Part shown: positions 32,871 to 41,220 of the stretch, in pieces
Numbering within the stretch: position 1 is the stretch's first letter
Layout: the number at the start of each line of letters is the position of its first letter
Origin: Haemophilus parainfluenzae
GTDB lineage: Bacteria > Pseudomonadota > Gammaproteobacteria > Enterobacterales > Pasteurellaceae
Direction of reading: 5' to 3'
NCBI RefSeq assembly: GCF_900450995.1
Contig: NZ_UGHY01000002.1
Coordinates: 2,165,001-2,229,000, forward strand
DNA length: 64,000 bases
Position numbers and translations under genes: made by a program
The notes under the pieces: generated by a model
The model's input: only the letters and a program-made list of their open reading frames with translations
Told to the model about the DNA's origin: nothing
The model's database searches: none

Positions 32871-33280
32871 TGGAAAGTAAACAAATCAATATTGAAAATG
32901 TCACTTATACGATGACGCCAGCTAATGCGATGACAGCATGGACTGCACTCAAAAATGCAATGAAATTATTGCAATCAGTCGATTTATCATCATTAGGTAA
33001 CAATAAAAAACTCGGTGCAAGCGTATTGACGACTGTATTGGCGAATTTAGGCGACCCAAGCATTAAAGAGCTTGAGGATATTGTGCTTAAACATACCTCA
33101 TGTGAGCAAGATGGCAAACTATACCGACTGTCTGAACGTTTTGATAGTCATTTTAACCAACACCGTGGGCATTTAATCCCAGTATTAAAAGAAGGGTTGA
33201 TGTATCAATTTGCTGATTTTTTTATCGGTGGGGGCGGATTGCTGAGCAATATTCAAGCCAATCTAAAAGCGAAGAAATAA
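32870..33280 (+). CDS. Tail assembly chaperone, short form (G-like)
   Basis: 136 aa. MESKQINIENVTYTMTPANA, then LEDIVLKHTSCEQDGKLYRL. Sits between tube and tape measure, the place of tail chaperones. Near its end (33217-33223) a T7 run in frame GAT TTT TTT ATC can slip -1 and open the downstream frame to 33444, giving a long G-T form. Confidence 0.8.
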   Translation: MESKQINIENVTYTMTPANAMTAWTALKNAMKLLQSVDLSSLGNNKKLGASVLTTVLANLGDPSIKELEDIVLKHTSCEQDGKLYRLSERFDSHFNQHRGHLIPVLKEGLMYQFADFFIGGGGLLSNIQANLKAKK

Positions 33281-33444
33281 GCCAGTCAGACAGCAAAGTT
33301 GACTGGTTTATTTTTACGCCCATTGTAAAAAACTTTTGTTCACTACACGAATTAAGGTCGGTTTATTCGTTAACCGACCTTTTATCTTTCCATGAAGTCA
33401 TTGTTGAATTAAATCAAATGGAGCAACGCAATGCTACTCGATGA
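32870..33444 (+). CDS. Tail assembly chaperone, predicted -1 frameshift product (G-T form)
   Basis: Zero frame up to the second TTT (33221-33223), then -1: YRWGRIAEQYSSQSKSEEIS, then DWFIFTPIVKNFCSLHELRS and HEVIVELNQMEQRNATR, stop 33442-33444. The downstream frame has good coding character and no own start. It overlaps the tape measure start (33431). Programmed frameshifting at this gene is conserved in tailed phages. A homopolymer error is the alternative explanation. Confidence 0.6.
33217..33223 (+). promoter_or_regulatory. Candidate -1 ribosomal slippery site T TTT TTT
   Basis: Seven T with codon phasing (GA)T TTT TTT ATC, a perfect X XXY YYZ heptamer. A -1 shift here joins exactly the frame that stays open for 221 nt beyond the site. 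Confidence 0.6.
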
Positions 33445-35521
33445 ACTACTGATTAAAATCGGCATTGATGCGGATAGCCAAGCAATGCAACAGTTTGAGC
33501 GATTCCTCAATGCAATTGGAGACGGCACTGAAGACGCAGCAGAAAGTTTAGGTGCCTTTGGTCAAGCGTTGGAAGATGCCGCTAACGAGGCCGCTAAACA
33601 AGTCAGAGACATGCCTGAGTTCAGCGAGTTTTTTGCATCGCTTGAAAAACTACAAGCTGAAACAGAAAATCTTTCTGAAGATGAAGCCTTAGATGCGTGG
33701 GTGCAGAAACTTATCGAAGGGGATAAGCTCTTATCTGAGTTTGGTGAGAGCTTTCTTGAAAACACTGAACAGCTCTCGAAAGAGTTACAAGAAGCGGGGT
33801 TAAGTGCCGAGCAGGTTGAGAAAGTTATTGGCAAACTCAAATCTGCGATTGAGCAAAAAACCGATGCTACCGAAAAAGATACAAAAGCCGTAGAAGATAA
33901 CGCCAAAAGCACAGAAAATTTATCTGACAATATCATTGACTTGTGGGCGACCCAATATGGTGCAGTCGGCTTATTGAATAAATTCGAATTACTTGGCATT
34001 ACCATCAATAAAACCACTCTTAAAGTTGCGGCATTTGGTGCAGCTTTCTACGCTGCCACAATCGGAGTGAAGAATTTTGTTGATGCTAATCTTGATGCAC
34101 TCGATGAAATTAAACAACTCTCAGCTGTCACGGGCGAATCAGCCGACCAAATTTACAACTTAGGTAAGGTTGCAGAGGTCAATGGCTCATCCGCACAGGC
34201 TGCCCAATCGTCTATTGAAGGATTGTCTCGTGTTATAGGTGAGGCAGCAACAGGTATCGGTCGAGGGGCTAAATCATTTGAGCAATATGGACTAAGCGCC
34301 AAAAAAGCGAATGGGGATGTTAAAACCTCAAGCGAAATGCTAGGTGAAATCTCGGACAAGATGAAAGCAATGGGCGAGCAAGAGCAAATTGCGATGCTTG
34401 CGAAACTCGGCATTGATGGTTCGATGATTCAAACCTTGCGTCTTGGTAATGATGAGCTGAAAGAACAAATCGCCCTTGCAAGCGCACTTACACTTGGGGT
34501 GGGTAACGCAGAAAATGCAGAAACTGCCGCCGCTTTTAAAGATGCGTTGACGCAGGTTTCTCAAGTATTTAAGGCTATTGGTGAATATGTATCACTCCGT
34601 GTCGCGCCATCCATTCAGCGATTAGCCGAGCGGTTTACAAAATGGTTTACCGAGAATAATGAGTTTATCAAGACCGCACTCAACGGCTTTGGCAAAATAC
34701 TGTCATTTTTATTTGAGTTAGCCGCGGCCATTGATAATGTTGTTGAACATACTGTTGGTTGGAAAACTGTAATCTATGCATTAGGTGCAGCGTTATTGTG
34801 GTTAAGTCGACGGATGTTATTAGCTTTTGCGACCAACCCTGTCACATTGATTATAGCGGGCGTTGCAGCCTTGTTTTTACTTGTTGATGACTTTATCACT
34901 TATCTTGAAGGCGGAGAAACGGCATTAGGTGAATTTTGGAAGCCATTTAAGAGCGCACTTTTATGGGTAAAATCCACGTGGAAAGATTTTGTTGATAACT
35001 TTAGTGTCGATCCAATTGGTGCAACATTATCCCTCATCACAGATATGCTTGAGTTACCGTTTAAGCTTGGGCTCGCGCTTGTTGGTGGTTTGTGGAATTT
35101 ATTTACTGGCGAACAGTTAGATTTGGATGTTATCGAGACCAAGTTCGCCCAAGTCACCGACTGGATTAAAAAGCCATTCCAAAGTGCATTTGATTGGGTT
35201 AAGGGCTATTACGACCAATATATCGCACCGATTGTTGATACAATAAAAGGGTGGTTTAGTGATAGTGGCGAAAAGGTGGGAACAGCAAGTCAAAATGCGA
35301 AAGCCTATGACACGATGATGTTTGACCCATCTTACACAGCGGCTCCTCAAGTTGCTGCGGCAGGAGTCAATAATAAAACTTCAAATGCGGATAACAGTGT
35401 CAAAAACAGCAATAACAAAATCACCATTACGCAAAATATCCAAGGCACGGACAATCCAAAAGCAGTGGCAGACCAATCGGCTCGCGCGATCAATAATCAA
35501 CTTTCACCTGTTGTGGGGTAG
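33431..35521 (+). CDS. Tail tape measure protein
   Basis: 696 aa. Acidic coiled-coil N-terminus (SQAMQQFERFLNAIGDGTED), hydrophobic segments near residues 190-210 and 450-490 (LRVAPSIQRLAERF; NPVTLIIAGVAALFLLVDDF), and a Ser/Asn-rich end. Length, position and helical nature fit the tape measure, which sets tail length. The frame is intact. Confidence 0.88.
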   Translation: MLLDELLIKIGIDADSQAMQQFERFLNAIGDGTEDAAESLGAFGQALEDAANEAAKQVRDMPEFSEFFASLEKLQAETENLSEDEALDAWVQKLIEGDKLLSEFGESFLENTEQLSKELQEAGLSAEQVEKVIGKLKSAIEQKTDATEKDTKAVEDNAKSTENLSDNIIDLWATQYGAVGLLNKFELLGITINKTTLKVAAFGAAFYAATIGVKNFVDANLDALDEIKQLSAVTGESADQIYNLGKVAEVNGSSAQAAQSSIEGLSRVIGEAATGIGRGAKSFEQYGLSAKKANGDVKTSSEMLGEISDKMKAMGEQEQIAMLAKLGIDGSMIQTLRLGNDELKEQIALASALTLGVGNAENAETAAAFKDALTQVSQVFKAIGEYVSLRVAPSIQRLAERFTKWFTENNEFIKTALNGFGKILSFLFELAAAIDNVVEHTVGWKTVIYALGAALLWLSRRMLLAFATNPVTLIIAGVAALFLLVDDFITYLEGGETALGEFWKPFKSALLWVKSTWKDFVDNFSVDPIGATLSLITDMLELPFKLGLALVGGLWNLFTGEQLDLDVIETKFAQVTDWIKKPFQSAFDWVKGYYDQYIAPIVDTIKGWFSDSGEKVGTASQNAKAYDTMMFDPSYTAAPQVAAAGVNNKTSNADNSVKNSNNKITITQNIQGTDNPKAVADQSARAINNQLSPVVG

Positions 35522-35526
35522 CCTCT

Positions 35527-36311
35527 ATGTTAAATTTTGCACAAGTATCCAATCGTAGTATTGGCACAATAACATTCGATGTGGTTACAACAGAAGACCA
35601 TCAGTCGGATTTATCTATTACAGAAAACCCGATTGAATCAGGGCTGCCATTGCTGACCATGCAGTTATTCAGCCTAAACAAGTTACCATTAATGGTGTAA
35701 TGGTTGATCACGACCATTCGACTTTTGGTTTAGACCTTCCGTTTATCGGCAATATTCGTGGCGGGATAGACTTTCTTAACAACTTTCCTCTGCCAGTTAA
35801 GGTTATCACTCAAACATCGCAAACTATCGCAAGAGCGGGGAGAGCGATTAGCCAAGTTGCAGGTGCGTATAGTCAAGCGAAGAGCATTCTTAATCAAGCG
35901 CGAACCATTGCCCCTTTTTTGCCTGACTTTGGGCTAGGCGGATTGCTAGATAGCAGTGCAGGGGATAGCAGAGTGCAAAAATGCTATGCCGACCTTGTTG
36001 CTTGCCAGAAATCAGGGGAAACCATTGATATACAGACAGGGATTAACTTGTACAAAAACATGCTAATCCAATCTGTAGCGGTCAATCAGTCACAAGATGG
36101 CAGTGCAACATTTACCATAACGGCTCGTGAGATATTTATTGTTGAGACGCAAACAGCTCAATCTAAATCTAAGACAGGGGTATCGGGTAAAAGTAAAAGC
36201 GGTCGAGCAGCGACTCAATCAGCAACAAAATCACAGCAAGGTTCTACTCAACCAAAGAACGATACACCTAAAAGAACCTCTTCGCTTTTCAATCTTTTTA
36301 AATGGTGGTGA
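35527..36311 (+). pseudogene. Baseplate/tail protein, frameshifted near 35642
   Basis: From ATG 35527: MLNFAQVSNRSIGTITFDVV, then DHQSDLSITENPIESG. The frame breaks at GGG (35641-35643); one added G continues AAIADHAVIQPKQVTINGVM into the frame that ends at 36311 (VDHDHSTFGLDLPFIGNIRG). A contractile-tail protein located right after the tape measure; the N-terminal half looks like a Dit-like or DUF6046-type domain, which is uncertain. Probable sequencing indel. Confidence 0.65.
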
Positions 36312-36316
36312 GACGT

Positions 36317-36625
36317 ATGCGTAAAATTCCATTAACACAACATCCTTATCAGGAGCAAACTTTTGAATTTAACGGCATAAAAATCCGCTTAACCTTGCGA
36401 TTTAATAGTATTGGACAGTTTTGGGCAATGGATGTATTTGAGCCAGTAAATCAAAAACAGATTTGTCGAGGTCATGCGCTCGCGTGCGGAGTGCCATTAT
36501 TGGCTCGCAGTACGCAGCCTTATTTCTTCTATTTGGACGATGAAAGTGGTGCTGAATTAGACCCAATGAGTATGGAAGATTTGGGCACTCGATGCTTTTT
36601 GTATATAGGCGAAAAGGCATCGTAA
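36317..36625 (+). CDS. Small baseplate-associated protein (102 aa)
   Basis: ATG 36317. KIPLTQHPYQEQTFEFNGIK, then FWAMDVFEPVNQKQICRGHA and ELDPMSMEDLGTRCFLYIGE. Commonly encoded between these tail genes in related phages as a baseplate plug protein. Assigned by context. Confidence 0.65.
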   Translation: MRKIPLTQHPYQEQTFEFNGIKIRLTLRFNSIGQFWAMDVFEPVNQKQICRGHALACGVPLLARSTQPYFFYLDDESGAELDPMSMEDLGTRCFLYIGEKAS

Positions 36626-36641
36626 ATTAATAGATAAAAAT

Positions 36642-36668
36642 AACCCGATAGCTAGGCACTATCGGGTT
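36642..36668 (+). terminator. Terminator within the tail operon
   Basis: AACCCGATAG / CTATCGGGTT perfect 10-bp stem, loop CTAGGCA, then TTTTTATT. Late read-through presumably depends on Q antitermination. Confidence 0.8.
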
Positions 36669-36759
36669 TTTTATTCCAACTTTCCCAATAAAGAAGGAAC
36701 AAATTTTGAGTAAGTATAGCAAAACTAAGTTAAAAATACACTTAAAAGAGGGGTTAGAA

Positions 36760-36885
36760 ATGGAAACAAATGCAAGTCCGATTATGCGAGGTGCAATCGC
36801 ATTCTCTATTGTTATCGTTGCGCTTGGCTTGTTTGCTTTATGTATTACACCGTTGGCAAATGTCCTTATTGAACTTGCTAAATAG
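36760..36885 (+). CDS. Small membrane protein (41 aa)
   Basis: ATG 36760 follows GAGGGG. METNASPIMRGAIAFSIVIV, then ALGLFALCITPLANVLIELA: one membrane helix. A TTG start at 36706, also with a good ribosome site, would add 18 basic residues. Function unknown. Confidence 0.55.
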   Translation: METNASPIMRGAIAFSIVIVALGLFALCITPLANVLIELAK

Positions 36886-36900
36886 CGCAAGGAGAGACAA

Positions 36901-37755
36901 TGAAACAATTTGGCAGACGTTGGAAACTCGACATTAGTAACGACCAAGAAACGTTAAGCATTGAGCAATTACGTGTTGCGTTTGAAATTGATAAAACCAT
37001 CAATGAAAAGCCTAATCCGCTAAAATCCAAGTGTGGAACTTAAATCGAGACCATATCAACCAATTATTAAGCCAAGACTATAAGAAAGTTGCCTTATCAG
37101 TTGGTTATGGCGAGTTACGCCAAATCTATGCGGGAGATATTACCAAGACAAGAATCCAACGAGAGGGATTGGATTTTGTCCTTACGCTTGAGTGTTCGGA
37201 CGGGCATCAAGCCTACACTCAATCGAGAGCTAAAACAACATTAAAAGCAGGAGCAACAGACAAACAGATTGTTGAGGAATTGCAAAAGACCATGCCTAAA
37301 GTACAGTCTGGTGCCATTGACATTCCTAATCAGCGCAAACTCCCTCGTGGTAGGGTATTAAACGGCAATAGCCGAGATATTCTCACTAAAATTGCGCGCA
37401 ATAATAAGGCTGATTGGTCTATCCAAGATGGCTCGCTTATTTTTCTGCCGAAAGATAAAGTGCTAAGTGATGATGCTGTACTGATTTCTCAAGATACAGG
37501 AATGATTAATGCACCAGAACAAACCGATGAGGGACTAGAGCTCACTTGTTTACTCAACCCTGCATTACAAATTGGCGGACTTGTGAAAGTTGAATCTATC
37601 ATTGAGTACTTCAATGGGGAGTACAAGATTGTAAAACTTGCGCATTCTGGCGATGGTATCGGTGGGATTGGCACAGCAAGATGACGGTTGTCGGGGGCAA
37701 ATTCCAAAAGGTAGAAAAGCCTAAAAAAACGGACAAAAAAGACAGGAAAAAATGA
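36901..37755 (+). pseudogene. Baseplate hub protein (gpD-like), frameshifted near 37023 and 37672
   Basis: ATG 36901: MKQFGRRWKLDISNDQETLS. Adding one A in AAAA (37022-37025) joins NPLK to IQVWNLNRDHINQLLSQDYK. A second missing A near 37672 (GGCACAGC) would extend the end to MTVVGGKFQKVEKPKK, stop 37755. The middle has NGNSRDILTKIARNNKADWS and INAPEQTDEGLELTCLLNPA, as in late-control D / hub proteins. Indels look like sequencing errors. Confidence 0.75.
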
Positions 37756-37780
37756 CCGCACTTTTGTTAAGTGCAGTCAT
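37752..37780. terminator. Bidirectional hairpin made of two inverted uptake-signal-like sequences
   Basis: ATGACCGCACTT / AAGTGCAGTCAT with a TTGTT loop lies between the converging hub gene and the HigA gene. Paired uptake sequences serving as terminators are common in Haemophilus. Confidence 0.7.
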
Positions 37781-37785
37781 TTATA

Positions 37786-38070
37786 TTAAATGACACCGAC
37801 ACGCAATTCGGCACCGCAAGCATGCGCATAGCGTTGTAGTGTTAGAAATGAAGCCCGACTGGCATTCTTTTCTAATTTGCTGATTGCCGGTTGAGTTACA
37901 CCCATTTTTTCGGCAACTTGAGAAATAGTGAGACCTGCACGAATACGCATTTCTTGGAGTAGTGATTGCAGTTCCTCAATACGTTTTTCTTGCAAATAAA
38001 GTGCTTTAGTTTCTTCGTCTTGAAGTAAGGTCTCTTTTACTTGTTTGTAACTTATCGGTTTAACTTTCAT
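37786..38070 (-). CDS. higA: HigA-like antitoxin (XRE)
   Basis: 94 aa. Helical N-terminus, then XRE domain AGLTISQVAEKMGVTQPAIS followed by KLEKNASRASFLTLQRYA. Overlaps the toxin gene by 11 nt on the same strand. Should bind the toxin and repress the operon. Confidence 0.88.
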   Translation of the reverse strand: MKVKPISYKQVKETLLQDEETKALYLQEKRIEELQSLLQEMRIRAGLTISQVAEKMGVTQPAISKLEKNASRASFLTLQRYAHACGAELRVGVI

Positions 38071-38380
38071 CGGTCATTTCTCCTAAACGTTTTAAAGCTA
38101 ATTCAATTTCTGACGGTGGGGTTTTCTGTGTTTTCTTAACAAAAGTGCGCAGGATGTAAATTTTCTTCCCTATGGCAAAAGCAAAAAAGGTGCGCGAAAT
38201 ATCTTTATTGCCAGCGCGCAGTTCAAATAAACCATTACCCATTGCGCGCGTATGCGGGAAACGAAGCTCACTGCCTAATGTTTCTAACTTATCCAGAGCA
38301 TTTAACGCTTTAGCTCGCATTATTGGAGATAAGGCTTCAATTTCAGCGAATGCTTCAGGGTGAAATAATAACTCGAACAT
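38060..38380 (-). CDS. higB: HigB/RelE-like toxin (Gp49 family)
   Basis: 106 aa. FHPEAFAEIEALSPIMRAKA, then LRFPHTRAMGNGLFELRAGN and RTFFAFAIGKKIYILRTFVK, ending in TP-rich KKTQKTPPSEIELALKR: the Gp49/HigB mRNA interferase pattern. Toxin-first gene order is typical of higBA. The module is inserted against the direction of the tail operon. Confidence 0.9.
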   Translation of the reverse strand: MFELLFHPEAFAEIEALSPIMRAKALNALDKLETLGSELRFPHTRAMGNGLFELRAGNKDISRTFFAFAIGKKIYILRTFVKKTQKTPPSEIELALKRLGEMTDES

Positions 38381-38449
38381 AAAACTCTCATAACTTTTAA
38401 GTTATGCAAATCATAACATATTTAAAATATAAATCAAAGGTTATATTTA

Positions 38450-39094
38450 ATGAACTACGCACAAACCTTAGCAACGCCAGAAACCGCAACCGACCATCAA
38501 ATCCAACAAAACCAACTAAATTTACATACTGCACTTCCTGCAAAAGTGGTGAGTTTTGACCCAGCAAAACAAACTGTATCACTTGCCATACAAATAAAAA
38601 TGCAGTTAGTCGATGGGAGTGGGGCAGATATACCGCCACTTCTTGATGTGCCTGTGAGTTTTCCTCGTGGCGGGGGCTTTGCAGTGACATTCCCGCTTAA
38701 AGCAGGTGATGAGGGGATAGCGATATTTTCCGAGCGTTGCATTGACGGATGGTGGCAAAACGGTAACGCATCAACGCCTTTAGATTTTAGGCTACATGAT
38801 TTATCCGATGCGATGTTTATTCCTGGCATATGCTCTGTGCCGAAAGCTATTGGCGGATTTTTTACCGAAGGGTTATCAATGCAAACCCTTGATGGCGGCA
38901 CATACATCAGAATCAAAAACGGCTCGATTTTGATTAAAGGAAATATCGAACATCAGGGCCATACCTCGCAAACAGGCTCGCATAGCTCCACAGGCGTTAT
39001 CTCGAGCGATACAGATGTAAAAGCAAGTGGTATTTCAGTGAAAAACCATAAACATACAGGCGACAGTGGCGGTAAAACAGGAGTGCCAGAATGA
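38450..39094 (+). CDS. Baseplate spike protein (Gp138 N-terminal domain type)
   Basis: 214 aa. ALPAKVVSFDPAKQTVSLAI, then DVPVSFPRGGGFAVTFPLKA and ERCIDGWWQNGNASTPLDFR are the Gp138_N OB-fold. Gly/Ser/His-rich end (SVKNHKHTGDSGG) may bind metal at the spike tip. Overlaps the next gene by 4 nt. Confidence 0.9.
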   Translation: MNYAQTLATPETATDHQIQQNQLNLHTALPAKVVSFDPAKQTVSLAIQIKMQLVDGSGADIPPLLDVPVSFPRGGGFAVTFPLKAGDEGIAIFSERCIDGWWQNGNASTPLDFRLHDLSDAMFIPGICSVPKAIGGFFTEGLSMQTLDGGTYIRIKNGSILIKGNIEHQGHTSQTGSHSSTGVISSDTDVKASGISVKNHKHTGDSGGKTGVPE

Positions 39095-39444
39095 GAGTAA
39101 GACGACTTAATAAAGAGCACGATTGGACATTTGGGCAAGGCTTTTCAAACTACGCAACAGAATCAGATGCCATTGCTCAAAATGTACAAACTCGCCTTTG
39201 GTCATTTGCTAATGACTGGTTTTTAGACCTAGAACACGGTTTGCCTTGGCTTGAACAAATGGGGCGAGGGGTAAATATGGCAGACTGGGAAATCAAAATA
39301 AAACGCTATGTGTTGGAAACTGAAGGTGTAAGCAGAATAACTGATTACCAAGCTAATTTTGATGCAGATACACGCAAGCTGACCATATCGATTGATTACC
39401 AAGATATTTACGGACAGCAACAAACCGCACGTTATGACGCTTAA
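39091..39444 (+). CDS. Baseplate wedge protein (gp25/W-like)
   Basis: 117 aa. HDWTFGQGFSNYATESDAIA, then WSFANDWFLDLEHGLPWLEQ and TISIDYQDIYGQQQTARYDA; a small wedge protein of contractile tails. The baseplate J gene, usually next, is displaced by 2.7 kb of cargo. Confidence 0.8.
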   Translation: MRVRRLNKEHDWTFGQGFSNYATESDAIAQNVQTRLWSFANDWFLDLEHGLPWLEQMGRGVNMADWEIKIKRYVLETEGVSRITDYQANFDADTRKLTISIDYQDIYGQQQTARYDA

Positions 39445-39573
39445 AGTGTGGTTAAATTAAGTAAAGTTTTGTGATGAAGATCGCAAAAATAGAAAATTTC
39501 TGATTAAAAATCTACATAAACAATTTTGGTTCCGTAGAATAGATACTCCTATTTTTAATGAAGGATGCATACT

Positions 39574-40887
39574 ATGGAACCAAGCAATATTTTTGCCACA
39601 ATTATTGTAATTTTAATGTTACTTAGCCCTTTTTATCTTGTTTATCTGATTATAAAGAAAATAAAAAAAGGCAAGGATCAAAAGATACAATCGGAATATA
39701 ACGACCTATCATCAAAAATTAAACACCTACAAGATGAGATTAATGAAAAGTCAAAAGAGTTATCTTTAATTAAGGATGAGCTTAAGAGTTATGAACCAGA
39801 AGGGGCTTTATTAAGAGTTGGATTATACCAGCCTATATTTAGCTTTGATACCTCTGAAGAATATAAAGCAAAAATTCTTGAATTAAGAGAAAAGCAAAAA
39901 GCACTATTTAAAAGTAATTTGGCTTGTACTTGCTCTACAACATGGACTGTTGGGACAGGTAAAGATGCTAAAAAGCAAGGTGCTAAAATGACAAAAAATA
40001 ATATTGATTTAGCTTTAAGAGCTTTCAATAATGAATGTGATGCGCTGATTAGTAAAGTTAGCAGTAGTAATTTTGAAAAAATACGAAATGGAATCCAACA
40101 TTCTTATGAGCATATTAATAAGCTAAATCAACACAATTTAATATCTATTAATCCAGCTTATTTAGCTCTTAAGCTAAAAGAATTAATGGCTACCTATGAA
40201 TATGCCTTGAAGAAAGAGGAAGAAAAGGCAGAACAAGCCAGAATTAAAGAGGAAATGAGAGAAGAGGCTAGAGCACAAAGAGAATTAGAGAAAGCTAAAG
40301 CTGAGGCGGAAAGAGCTCAACGAGATGCCGAGAAAGAGTTGGAAAATGCTCGGAAACTGCTTGAGAAAGATCAGGCTAACACTGAGCTTCAGGCAAGAAT
40401 CGCCGAGTTGGAGCTGAAATATCAAGAAGCCTTGGAAAATAGCCAGAGGGCTATTTCTCAAGCTCAACTAACGAAATCCGGGCATGTTTATGTAATTAGT
40501 AATATTGGTTCATTTGGTGAGAATGTGTTTAAAATTGGTATGACACGCCGATTAGAGCCATTAGACCGTATAAGAGAATTGGGCGATGCTAGCGTGCCAT
40601 TCTCTTTTGATGTTCACGCATTGATCTATAGTGAAGATGCGCCAGCATTAGAAAATGAATTGCACAAGGTGTTTGCGGATCATCAAGTAAACCGTGTCAA
40701 TCCACGTAAAGAGTTCTTTAAGGTACCATTAGAGATAATTGCCGACGAGGTCAAAAAACGCAATGCTAAAATTGAGTTTACAATGCTGGCCGAAGCGTCG
40801 GAATATTATCAATCCTTGGCAATGGAGAAAGAGCACAAATATACTGATATTATTGAATCTGATGATGAAGATTTATCAGAAGAATAG
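39574..40887 (+). CDS. DUF4041 / T5orf172 (GIY-YIG-like) protein with membrane anchor
   Basis: 437 aa from ATG 39574. N-terminal transmembrane helix (IIVILMLLSPFYLVYLII), coiled coil, a DUF4041-like central part (EGALLRVGLYQPIFSFDTSE; YKAKILELREKQKALFKSNL), a long charged coiled coil (residues about 215-305) and a C-terminal GIY-YIG-like T5orf172/MUG113 domain: GHVYVISNIGSFGENVFKIG, then MTRRLEPLDRIRELGDASVP and HKVFADHQVNRVNPRKEFF. Own AT-rich upstream region and own terminator make it an independent cargo gene. Role unknown; DNA-targeting function is possible. Confidence 0.82.
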   Translation: MEPSNIFATIIVILMLLSPFYLVYLIIKKIKKGKDQKIQSEYNDLSSKIKHLQDEINEKSKELSLIKDELKSYEPEGALLRVGLYQPIFSFDTSEEYKAKILELREKQKALFKSNLACTCSTTWTVGTGKDAKKQGAKMTKNNIDLALRAFNNECDALISKVSSSNFEKIRNGIQHSYEHINKLNQHNLISINPAYLALKLKELMATYEYALKKEEEKAEQARIKEEMREEARAQRELEKAKAEAERAQRDAEKELENARKLLEKDQANTELQARIAELELKYQEALENSQRAISQAQLTKSGHVYVISNIGSFGENVFKIGMTRRLEPLDRIRELGDASVPFSFDVHALIYSEDAPALENELHKVFADHQVNRVNPRKEFFKVPLEIIADEVKKRNAKIEFTMLAEASEYYQSLAMEKEHKYTDIIESDDEDLSEE

Positions 40888-40892
40888 TTACA

Positions 40893-40916
40893 AATCCCTT
40901 GACACCCAAGGGGATT
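40893..40916 (+). terminator. Terminator of the DUF4041 gene
   Basis: AATCCCTT / AAGGGGATT stem (one G-U) around GACACCC, followed by TTTTC. Confidence 0.75.
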
Positions 40917-40934
40917 TTTCATTATTATTTTTAT

Positions 40935-41220
40935 CAAGCAGATAGTTATCTGCTCAAGGTGTCGAAGCCTTATTAGCAGTAAGCGGTTAGTCCGCTCCCG
41001 ATAGCATAGCGGTTTTTTTTATGCGTAAAATTTAGCAACCTTGTTTGTTTATTGCCATTAAACATTCATTACGCATAACCATATCTTATCTATGCCGAGT
41101 GGGCGACTAATACAATACCCGAAAGGGAAATATGTCCAGCTGACTTACTGCAGCCTTCGAACCACTTGGCGCCCAACTTGCGGCATCTTAAAAATATCGA
41201 AGAAACAGTAGGAGACAGTT
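40935..41220 (+). ncRNA. C4-like antisense leader RNA upstream of the second antirepressor
   Basis: Hairpin CTGCT / AGCAG carries CAAGGTGTCGAAGCC in its loop (40952-40971). A GC-rich hairpin with T8 (about 40996-41004) terminates it. Downstream, GGGCGACTAATACAATACCC with GGGAAATA (41102-41132) is shared with the leader at 8030-8060, and GCCTTCGAACCACTT (41153-41167) is partly complementary to the loop. No protein gene is supported. Same design as the other two leaders. Confidence 0.5.

Noticed and set aside
33562..34017. Minus-strand 151-codon ORF inside the tape measure gene
   Set aside because: Shadow of an acidic coiled-coil coding region; no ribosome site, opposite to a dense late operon.
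36627..36947. Minus-strand 106-codon ORF over the terminator and small membrane gene
   Set aside because: Runs through a strong plus-strand terminator and opposes all neighbours; the plus-strand 41-aa gene has a good ribosome site.
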